Shown piece after piece: positions 1 to 5,501 of a DNA stretch of 8,501 nt. The DNA is taken from positions 1 to 8,501 of the forward strand of contig JBBDIM010000013.1 of the NCBI GenBank assembly GCA_040880405.1, written 5' to 3'. A program made the position numbers and the translations under genes. The notes beneath the pieces are model-generated. The model was given only the letters and a program-made list of their open reading frames with translations. It ran no database searches and was not told the origin of the DNA. Numbering within the stretch: the first letter of the stretch is position 1; each line of letters opens with the position of its first letter. The DNA comes from JBBDIM01 sp040880405 (GTDB lineage Bacteria > Planctomycetota > Planctomycetia > Pirellulales > Pirellulaceae).

Positions 1-1056
1 CCGCTAGCCAGGGGTGACCGTTTAGCTCTTCTTTATAGACGACCCGCCTTCACGCTTGTCGAGCTTCTGGTCGTCATCGCCATTATCGGTGTTCTAGTTG
101 CCTTACTATTGCCGGCGGTTCAAGCCGCTCGGGAAGCTTCGAGGCGCATGCAATGTGGCAATCACCTCAAGCAAATTGGGCTAGCCTTCCACAACCACCA
201 CGACACCCATAACTTCTTGCCTACCGCGGGGCGGGGCTGGAGCCATTATCCCACATTTACGGTTGACGCCAGCCAAGAGGGCGGTTTTCCTGAAGTGGGT
301 GCGAAGCAGGAAGCGGGATTCCTCTATCAGATCCTGCCGTTCATCGAACAGCAGCTCGTCTGGGAAGGGGATAGCTATGGGACCGCACAAGACCGTGGAA
401 TTCGAATTGCGGAAGCAATCATCCCGAACTATTACTGTCCCAGTCGTCGTTCGCCTGAGCCAATCAGTCACACGTATCGGCAAACCAATTATCGCGGCCA
501 AGATATCGGTGCGCCGGACGGTGAACATCTGATCGGAAGAAGCGACTACACCGTCTGTTGTAATTCCGGCCGTCCAGATGACTTGGAAGACTATCTGCCC
601 GATCTATTTCCCAATGAAGCCGCTCTGAATGCTGTCGGCCTTCGCGGGATGGCTGGCGGGTATGGCTTTGGAAAGCAAACGCAGTATTTCCACAATGATG
701 GCCCCCGCGACGTCGGCCTGCGGACCTTCTCCAGCATTTCCGATGGTTCCTCGACCGTTATCTTCGCCACGGAGAAGCGGATGCATGCCAACAATATTGG
801 CAATAATCAAGGAAATGACGACAACGGCTACATTACCGGCTGGGACAACGACACGGTCTCTCGGGCCGATGTTCCGCCGGGCCCCGATATTCCATCGATC
901 CCGAACGACAGGGCCTTTGGGTCGGCTCACCCCGCCGGTTTCAATGTGTTGTTTGGTGATGGCAGCGTGAAGCACCTTTCATACCGAGTTGATCTCGTGA
1001 CACTCGTGAGAATGGCGCATATTGCGGATGGGCGTTCTTACACAATGCCGCAGTAA
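1..1056 (+). CDS. DUF1559 prepilin-like protein, copy 1 (5'-truncated by window edge)
   Basis: The frame is open from base 1 to the TAA at 1054-1056, giving 351 visible residues. No ATG, GTG or TTG occurs in frame before base 109, inside the conserved N-terminal helix, so the true start lies upstream of the window. Visible residues 17-36 form a type IV pilin-like helix beginning FTLVELLVVIAIIG, followed by the PAVQAAREASRR stretch typical of planctomycete DUF1559 proteins. An H-X9-DG motif (H310, D320 in visible numbering) lies near the C-terminus. Such proteins are thought to be cut by prepilin peptidase and anchored in or assembled at the envelope; their role is unknown. The residue before the cleavage-site Phe is Ala, not the usual Gly. 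The gene is a tandem paralogue of the one at 1247-2281 and, unlike that copy, has no lipoprotein gene directly after it. Family assignment is firm; function is not. Confidence 0.93.
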   Translation, partial: PLARGDRLALLYRRPAFTLVELLVVIAIIGVLVALLLPAVQAAREASRRMQCGNHLKQIGLAFHNHHDTHNFLPTAGRGWSHYPTFTVDASQEGGFPEVGAKQEAGFLYQILPFIEQQLVWEGDSYGTAQDRGIRIAEAIIPNYYCPSRRSPEPISHTYRQTNYRGQDIGAPDGEHLIGRSDYTVCCNSGRPDDLEDYLPDLFPNEAALNAVGLRGMAGGYGFGKQTQYFHNDGPRDVGLRTFSSISDGSSTVIFATEKRMHANNIGNNQGNDDNGYITGWDNDTVSRADVPPGPDIPSIPNDRAFGSAHPAGFNVLFGDGSVKHLSYRVDLVTLVRMAHIADGRSYTMPQ

Positions 1057-1114
1057 AGTTCTACTTCCGCATTGGACGTAGACAACTTGGGCCTGCGAAT
1101 TTTTTAATTCGATG

Positions 1115-1146
1115 GAACACCCGGTTGGAGTACGAACCGGGTGTTC
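1115..1146 (+). terminator. Perfect 12-bp hairpin after DUF1559 copy 1
   Basis: Bases 1115-1126 pair perfectly with 1135-1146 around an 8-nt loop, 58 nt after the copy 1 stop. The stem is GC-rich in its centre. No clean T-run follows, so it is not a textbook intrinsic terminator. It may terminate or stabilise the copy 1 transcript and separate it from copy 2. A smaller inverted repeat (1096-1101 with 1106-1111, TTTT loop) lies just upstream. Confidence 0.5.
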
Positions 1147-1182
1147 TCGTGTCTGAATGGTGGCAATTGCCATGGATGTTAG

Positions 1183-1211
1183 TTGACATTCTTATCTTTT
1201 TTACTGAAACA
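1183..1211 (+). promoter_or_regulatory. Weak candidate promoter for DUF1559 copy 2
   Basis: A perfect TTGACA lies at 1183-1188, downstream of the hairpin at 1115-1146. The hexamer 17 nt further on (1206-1211, GAAACA) is a poor -10 box. The position suits a promoter for the copy 2-lipoprotein pair, but only the -35 element is convincing. Confidence 0.25.
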
Positions 1212-1246
1212 AGGACTTGATTCTTAAACCACTTCGGAGGTGCTTT

Positions 1247-2281
1247 ATGCGAACTACCCGTACACTTAATGGTTTTACCTTAGTCGAGCTTTTGGTGGTA
1301 ATCGCCATTATCGGCGTTCTAGTCGCCTTACTATTGCCGGCGGTCCAGGCCGCTCGGGAAGCTTCGAGGCGCATGCAGTGTGGCAATCATCTCAAGCAAA
1401 TTGGGCTGGCCATGCACAACCATCACGACACCCACAACTTCTTTCCTACCGCGGGACGAGGCTGGGACCGTTATCCCACATTTACGGTTGACGCCAGCCA
1501 AGAGGGCGGTTTTCCTGAAGTGGGAGCGAAGCAGGAAGCGGGATTCCTCTATCAGATCCTGCCGTTCATCGAACAGCAGCTCGTCTGGGAAGGGGATAGC
1601 TATGGGACCGCACAAGACCGTGGAATTCGAATTGCGGAAGCAATCATCCCGAACTATTACTGCCCCAGTCGTCGTTCCGCTGGGCCGATCAGCAACTCGT
1701 ATCGGCAAACCATTTATCGAGGCCAAGACATCGGCGCGCCAGGCGGCGAACATCTAATCGGAAGAAGCGACTACACCGTCTGTTGCCAATCTGACCGTCC
1801 CGATCAGTTGCAAACCTTTCTGCCCGACTTATTTCCCGATGAGGACGCCCTGAATGCGGTGGGCCTGCGCTGGATGGCGTATGGGTATGGCTTTGGCAAG
1901 CGAACGGAATACTTCCATGGTGACGGCCCCCGAGGCGTTGGACTGCGGACCTTCTCCAGCATTTCCGATGGTTCATCTACTACCCTCTTCGCTTCCGAGA
2001 AACGGTTGCACGCCAACAATATTGGCAACAATCAAAGCGCCGACGATAACGGGTACATTATCGGCTGGGATAACGACACCGTTTCCCGCGCCGATGTTCC
2101 GCCCGGGCCCGATTTGCCATCGATCCCGAACAGCTCTGCCATGGGTTCGGCTCACCCCGCCGGTTTCAATGTTTTGTTTGGTGATGGCAGCGTGAAACAC
2201 CTTTCCTATCGCGTCGATCTCGTGACGCTGGCAAGGATGTCACACGTCGCCGATGGCCGTTCCTACACCATGCCGCAGTAA
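1247..2281 (+). CDS. DUF1559 prepilin-like protein, copy 2
   Basis: This 344-aa protein starts at the ATG at 1247, chosen because GGAGG at 1236-1240 sits 6 nt upstream. A longer reading from TTG 1217 lacks such support. The leader is nine residues ending in Gly, then Phe10-Thr-Leu-Val-Glu14, the classic prepilin peptidase site with Glu at mature position 5. A hydrophobic helix runs to about residue 30, followed by the PAVQAAREASRR segment. The C-terminal H-X9-DG motif is H303 with D313-G314. There are four cysteines, including an adjacent pair. Known for the family: DUF1559 proteins are hugely multiplied in planctomycetes and resemble pseudopilins. Inferred: inner-membrane insertion, cleavage and export of the C-terminal domain. 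It aligns without gaps to copy 1 and is followed 23 nt later by a lipoprotein gene, suggesting an operon. Substrate or partner is unknown. Confidence 0.95.
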   Translation: MRTTRTLNGFTLVELLVVIAIIGVLVALLLPAVQAAREASRRMQCGNHLKQIGLAMHNHHDTHNFFPTAGRGWDRYPTFTVDASQEGGFPEVGAKQEAGFLYQILPFIEQQLVWEGDSYGTAQDRGIRIAEAIIPNYYCPSRRSAGPISNSYRQTIYRGQDIGAPGGEHLIGRSDYTVCCQSDRPDQLQTFLPDLFPDEDALNAVGLRWMAYGYGFGKRTEYFHGDGPRGVGLRTFSSISDGSSTTLFASEKRLHANNIGNNQSADDNGYIIGWDNDTVSRADVPPGPDLPSIPNSSAMGSAHPAGFNVLFGDGSVKHLSYRVDLVTLARMSHVADGRSYTMPQ

Positions 2282-2304
2282 GTGAGTTTGGGTCGTTTCA
2301 TTGA

Positions 2305-2793
2305 ATGCCAGCTTTAGATTCGGGAGTCAGAAATTTGCCAGGTTTTAATAAGTTAGGATTCGCCCTGCTAGTAGCCTCAATTTGCCTTACCGGCATTGGT
2401 TGCGGGGGCGAGATGGGGCTGATAACGGTTACTGGAAAGGTCGTTGAAAACGGGCAGCCAATTGATGTCCCTGATTACGAGGAAGGGGTCAACAATTTGC
2501 GGGTGATCTTTGTCCAGTTAGATGAATCAGGGAGCGCGATCGAGCAAGCCGCCCAGATGGCGAATGTGCGGCAAGATGGCACGTTCACTATGGTCGGAAA
2601 CCTAGGGGGTGGAATTGAACCGGGCAGCTACCGCGTAGGAATTCAGAACATCGGCACCGGGGGCGACGGTTCCGAAGGTGTGGATTTATGGGATGGTAAG
2701 CATGGCCCTAGTTCCTCCACTTTTGTCTATGAAATTAGTGGGTCGAACAAAGATCTGACGATTGACCTGGCCGACGCTCCTGCCGCCCCATAG
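2305..2793 (+). CDS. Small secreted lipoprotein, carboxypeptidase-regulatory-like fold
   Basis: The 162-aa product has a positively charged N-terminus, a hydrophobic stretch at about residues 17-31 and a lipobox-like G-I-G-C33-G-G, so it is probably cleaved before Cys33 and lipidated. The -3 position is Gly rather than Leu, so lipidation is likely but not certain. After the signal comes an ITVTGKVVENGQPI beta-strand pattern, typical of the small transthyretin-like or carboxypeptidase-regulatory-like lipoproteins of planctomycetes, then strands ending in PGSYRVGIQ and TIDLAD. No catalytic residues are apparent. It starts 23 nt after DUF1559 copy 2 and is probably cotranscribed. No strong ribosome binding site precedes ATG 2305, and the in-frame TTG at 2335 is an alternative start. 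A similar pair occurs on the other strand (3485-5017), suggesting a functional link with the DUF1559 protein. Confidence 0.8.
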   Translation: MPALDSGVRNLPGFNKLGFALLVASICLTGIGCGGEMGLITVTGKVVENGQPIDVPDYEEGVNNLRVIFVQLDESGSAIEQAAQMANVRQDGTFTMVGNLGGGIEPGSYRVGIQNIGTGGDGSEGVDLWDGKHGPSSSTFVYEISGSNKDLTIDLADAPAAP

Positions 2794-2812
2794 CGGTTGA
2801 TTCGATTCGCGG

Positions 2813-2818
2813 TATGAT
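2813..2818 (+). promoter_or_regulatory. Possible -10 box upstream of the terminator and cupin gene
   Basis: TATGAT at 2813-2818 sits in the context TTCGCGGTATGATG, which resembles the TTCGCTATAATG of the aminotransferase promoter at 6772. TTGATT at 2797 is only 10 nt upstream, too close to serve as -35. A transcript from here would begin near 2825 and run into the terminator at 2915-2948. Confidence 0.25.
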
Positions 2819-2914
2819 GTGCTTGGCCTCAACAGATTTGGTCATATCAAGCCTTGGTTCAGGTTCTCCTTGCGGAGTCCGCTGTACGCGAATCAACGAT
2901 TTCCCACTACCATT

Positions 2915-2948
2915 AAAACCCGGGCCGATCACTTCGGCCCGGGTTTTT
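2915..2948 (+). terminator. Strong intrinsic terminator, probably bidirectional
   Basis: Bases 2915-2928 pair perfectly with 2934-2947 (14 bp, 5-nt loop). The GC-rich core is flanked by four A on the left and a run of five T (2944-2948) on the right, so it can work on both strands. It lies 122 nt after the lipoprotein stop and 40 nt before the cupin start. It most likely ends the DUF1559 copy 2-lipoprotein transcript, but could also act as an attenuator for the cupin gene. Confidence 0.85.
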
Positions 2949-2987
2949 CACGCGCTAAGCTCGATTTCTCGAAAGGACCTTCCCCCT

Positions 2988-3368
2988 ATGGATATCGTCA
3001 ATTTAGATCAAACTGCCCCCTTTACTACCAAAGATGGTTCCGAGATTCGGGAGCTTTTGGCGCATCGGAATTCTGGGATTCGTAAGCAGAGTTTGGCGGA
3101 GGCTCGGTTGCCGCCAGGTACGGCGACGATGCCGCATTTTCATCCGCTGACCGAGGAGATCTACTACATCACCCACGGCACTGCGCGGATGCAGATCGAC
3201 CATGAGGTCCGCGAGGTGAGCGTCGGAGATGCCATCGCGATCCCGCCGGGGGCCGTGCATCAAATTACCAATACCGGTCAGGAGACGCTGCGGCTGTTGT
3301 GCTGCTGCGCCCCGGGGTATGAGCATGAGGACACGGTGCTAGTAGAGGACTGGCCAGCGGCGGAGTGA
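2988..3368 (+). CDS. Single-domain cupin protein (metal-binding)
   Basis: The product is 126 aa from ATG 2988, preceded by AAGGA at 2973-2977 with a 10-nt gap. An upstream in-frame extension to 2814 reads through the terminator hairpin and is rejected. Cupin motif 1 is complete: H50-F-H52, E57 and G64. Motif 2 is G80-D, P86-x-G88, H91 and N95. His50, His52, Glu57 and His91 are the expected ligands of one metal ion in a small beta-barrel. The size is that of single-domain cupin_2 proteins, which include isomerases, dioxygenases and sugar-binding proteins, so no reaction can be named. Three consecutive cysteines (105-107) follow motif 2. There is no signal peptide, so it is probably cytoplasmic. 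It stands alone between two DUF1559-lipoprotein pairs and converges on the minus-strand pair. Confidence 0.9.
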   Translation: MDIVNLDQTAPFTTKDGSEIRELLAHRNSGIRKQSLAEARLPPGTATMPHFHPLTEEIYYITHGTARMQIDHEVREVSVGDAIAIPPGAVHQITNTGQETLRLLCCCAPGYEHEDTVLVEDWPAAE

Positions 3369-3384
3369 GGCCGGATGATGCTCC

Positions 3385-3429
3385 AAAAGAAAAACGCCCC
3401 GGGCCTGATATCTCGGAACTCCGCGGCGT
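3385..3429 (-). terminator. Intrinsic terminator for the minus-strand DUF1559-lipoprotein pair
   Basis: On the minus strand, ACGCC-G-CGG (complement of 3421-3429) pairs with the complement of 3394-3402, leaving one mismatch and a loop of 18 nt. It is followed by TTTTTCTTTT (complement of 3385-3394). It lies 56 nt past the lipoprotein stop. Because the cupin gene ends at 3368, the hairpin sits between two convergent genes and could also limit read-through from the cupin gene. Confidence 0.65.
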
Positions 3430-3484
3430 GGGATGGATTGAACTTTGCGCGGATCGCCAGCGGTGGCGATCTGCCAGAGTTGGC

Positions 3485-3958
3485 CTATTTGGAGGTGAGC
3501 TCCAAGGCAACCGGCTCCAGGCCGCGTTCGACCTGAACCTTGATCCCGGACGTCTTGCCGATGGCGTACTTCATCGGAACGAGGTACTTGACACGGCCCC
3601 CGGTACCCAGGTCACCGGAAAGGGCGTCGCGTTGGTCCTCCGGTGCTTCTTCCCCCTCCGGCACATAGGCCTCGGCGGTCTTGGTCTCCTCCACCTTGAC
3701 GACCGACACTTGATGCTCGGCGATCAGGGCCCCATCGGCCGAACCGTACGTGCTGAGCTGGAAATTGCCCTGAGAGTCTGTCTGCCCAGTCGCGGGCCGA
3801 CCACCACCGATCGGCGAGAAGATGACCGAGGCCCCTTCCACTGGTTCGCCATCGAGGGTGACCGTGCCGCTGACTTTGGCGACGGTCGGGTCACCGCCGC
3901 ATCCGATCAGGCCAAGGGCCACTACGCCCCAGGCCATACCACAAAGGTATCGTTTCAT
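3485..3958 (-). CDS. Small secreted lipoprotein, carboxypeptidase-regulatory-like fold
   Basis: The product is 157 aa from the ATG at 3956-3958, supported by a GGAAAGAG Shine-Dalgarno-like stretch 8 nt upstream; six extra upstream codons are open but unsupported. MKRYL at the N-terminus, a hydrophobic segment and the lipobox L17-I-G-C20 predict a lipoprotein. The mature part starts with VSGTVTLDGEPVEGASVIFSP, then the GGGRPATGQTDSQGNF pattern, the standard signature of planctomycete carboxypeptidase-regulatory-like lipoproteins. An acidic EGEEAPEDQ stretch follows, then a C-terminal strand region ending in LELTSK. No active-site residues are visible, and a binding or structural role is inferred. 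The gene follows the minus-strand DUF1559 gene by 45 nt and is probably cotranscribed, mirroring the pair at 1247-2793. Confidence 0.88.
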   Translation of the reverse strand: MKRYLCGMAWGVVALGLIGCGGDPTVAKVSGTVTLDGEPVEGASVIFSPIGGGRPATGQTDSQGNFQLSTYGSADGALIAEHQVSVVKVEETKTAEAYVPEGEEAPEDQRDALSGDLGTGGRVKYLVPMKYAIGKTSGIKVQVERGLEPVALELTSK

Positions 3959-4003
3959 TGCCAAATCTCTTTCCACGAAGGGTCGATTCAGTTCCAGGAG
4001 GAG

Positions 4004-5017
4004 TTACGGACGCGAAACCGGCTGGCCGTCATTTCGCTGGCCGAGCAGTTGGTAAACGGCGTGATCGATCGTTTCCGGAAGGAATGTGACCGAGCCATCC
4101 CCAAACAGAAACTGTGCCCCGCCGGGATGCCGGCTGCGAAATCCGAACTCGTTGTTGTAGTTGCAGGGGGAGAAACAAGTATCGCCCCCGGGCGCGGTAT
4201 CAGGCGGGTTGCAGGAATCGGTGTTGATAGGGACCAGGGTGTTAAATAACCCTTGGCCGCCATTGGAATCGGCCCACCCATGGTTCGCGTGATTCGAGCA
4301 ATCGACTCGGATTTCGCCGAAGTAGATGGTGTTCGACAAGCCATCGGTGGCGTCGACCATCCGCGAGGTAAACTTGTTCCCTCGACGACTGAAGGGCCCG
4401 GCCGCATTGGCTTCGTCATAGTTTCCACCGGCACCGTAGACCACACTGGGACGAAAGGCGTTCCAGGCATTTCCCTGGGCACAAGGACAGGCCGAGTTAC
4501 CGCCCCCGCTGATACTGCTCGGTCCGTGGCTGGCACCGTAGTTGCTAAAGGCGCGGTCGGTCCCTGGGATAAGCCCGCCATCGTGCGTATCGCTGGGGCA
4601 AAGGTAACCGTTGACCACAACACTCCGAACCGGAATCGTATTGGCCGGGGGGTCGACAAACTGGTCGCGGGTATTTTGAGTCGTGCTGCTGAAGTCGATC
4701 GAGTCGTAGATCGCTCCCTGCTCAATAAAGGGCAAGAGGAAGACCATGATCGTTCCCTTCTCCATGTTGCTGCCGCCGTCGGTAAGCATCCAGGGAGTAT
4801 CCAAATTCCACAGCCCGCCTGGAGGGAAGGTATTGAAGGTGTCGTGGTAATTGTGCAGGGCCAGCCCGATTTGCTTCAGGTTATTGCTGCACTGCATCCG
4901 CCGGGCCGCTTCCCGAGCCTGCTGCACGGCCGGCAACAGCAGCGCGACCAGCACGCCAATAATCGCGATCACTACTAACAGCTCCACCAGGGTGAAGCCA
5001 CTCTTGCGAGTACGCAT
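4004..5017 (-). CDS. DUF1559 prepilin-like protein, copy 3 (cysteine-rich)
   Basis: The product is 337 aa from the ATG at 5015-5017, chosen because GGAGA (complement of 5025-5029) lies 7 nt upstream; an 11-codon upstream extension lacks such a site. Its leader MRTRKSG ends in Gly before Phe8-Thr-Leu-Val-Glu12, a canonical prepilin peptidase site. The hydrophobic helix and PAVQQAREAARRMQC segment follow. The C-terminal H-X9-DG motif is H297 with D307-G308. The globular domain holds about eight cysteines, several clustered (ACPC; SC, TC and PC within about 20 residues), so disulfides outside the cytoplasm are plausible. It is clearly more distant from copies 1 and 2 than these are from each other. 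It heads a probable two-gene operon with the lipoprotein at 3485-3958. Envelope location is inferred; its role is unknown. Confidence 0.95.
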   Translation of the reverse strand: MRTRKSGFTLVELLVVIAIIGVLVALLLPAVQQAREAARRMQCSNNLKQIGLALHNYHDTFNTFPPGGLWNLDTPWMLTDGGSNMEKGTIMVFLLPFIEQGAIYDSIDFSSTTQNTRDQFVDPPANTIPVRSVVVNGYLCPSDTHDGGLIPGTDRAFSNYGASHGPSSISGGGNSACPCAQGNAWNAFRPSVVYGAGGNYDEANAAGPFSRRGNKFTSRMVDATDGLSNTIYFGEIRVDCSNHANHGWADSNGGQGLFNTLVPINTDSCNPPDTAPGGDTCFSPCNYNNEFGFRSRHPGGAQFLFGDGSVTFLPETIDHAVYQLLGQRNDGQPVSRP

Positions 5018-5501
5018 CGTCAAATCTCCGAATGCATGACAGGAAAACAATTAGGAAGGAATATTCCGTAGCGCAAACTAAGCCCGGCGGAACGCTTAGG
5101 CAGGCACGCCAAGGTGGTGGGTTGCGGGGGGTAACTTGTGTGGGGGCGGGAGAAATTACGGAGGCCATCGTCAAGGAACGATCAGCATTCAGGGGCAGCC
5201 ACCGATCAGTGACTCAGGCCGCTTCAATCTCTTCTCAGTTGGGGCAAGGGTAAGGTTATGGACTTCATACCGACCACATCCCCAATCCTAATGGAATTTT
5301 ATCCCTTTGATGTGCCATATCCACGGCGAATAATATGTTTTTTATGGGGATTAAACTAGCGGCACACCTCGGACTAGCCCCACCGGGAACCCTCCGTGGC
5401 TCCATAACGAAGAAGCTGCCCCTTTTGACGTCGCGGGTTTTTTCGATATGAATGGAGGATGCAACCCACGCAAATTGAAGTTCAACCTAGGAGCAGGTGC
5501 C
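5018..5501. other. Divergent intergenic region without a convincing gene
   Basis: This 484-nt stretch separates the minus-strand DUF1559 gene from the plus-strand protease gene and must contain promoters for both. It has a G-rich stretch at 5112-5150, a repeat of CGATCAG at 5179-5185 and 5203-5209 (24 nt apart), and AT-rich sequence at 5289-5357. A 73-codon plus-strand reading frame (5032-5253) has no ribosome binding site or recognisable domain. No RNA gene was recognised. Confidence 0.6.
5425..5452 (+). promoter_or_regulatory. Candidate promoter for the serine protease gene
   Basis: TTGACG at 5425-5430 and TATGAA at 5447-5452 are 16 nt apart, a reasonable sigma-70-type pair. Transcription would start near 5459, leaving a leader of about 43 nt that includes AGGAG at 5489. 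The upstream ATG at 5448 would fall inside the -10 box, which supports the start at 5502. Confidence 0.4.

Noticed and set aside
49..2281. Tandem repeat interpreted as a mobile element or duplication with insertion-sequence ends
   Set aside because: Both copies encode ordinary DUF1559 proteins. I found no transposase, terminal inverted repeats or target-site duplications, so simple tandem gene duplication is enough.
2814..2987. 58-codon N-terminal extension of the cupin protein
   Set aside because: It would translate through a perfect intrinsic terminator hairpin, while the ATG at 2988 has a ribosome binding site and gives a normal-length cupin.
3365..4249. Plus-strand open frame of 294 codons across the lipoprotein and the end of DUF1559 copy 3
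   Set aside because: It is antisense to two genes with clear family signatures and ribosome binding sites, and its translation shows no recognisable domain. High GC gives long open shadows.
4253..4978. Plus-strand open frame of 241 codons opposite DUF1559 copy 3
   Set aside because: It lies wholly antisense to a well-supported gene and encodes no recognisable motif.
5032..5253. 73-codon plus-strand frame in the divergent intergenic region
   Set aside because: It has no ribosome binding site, signal peptide or familiar domain, and contains the G-rich stretch, so a coding role is not supported.
5448..5501. Upstream ATG start for the serine protease
   Set aside because: There is no ribosome binding site, the codon overlaps a probable -10 box, and the start would put 18 extra residues ahead of a normal signal peptide.
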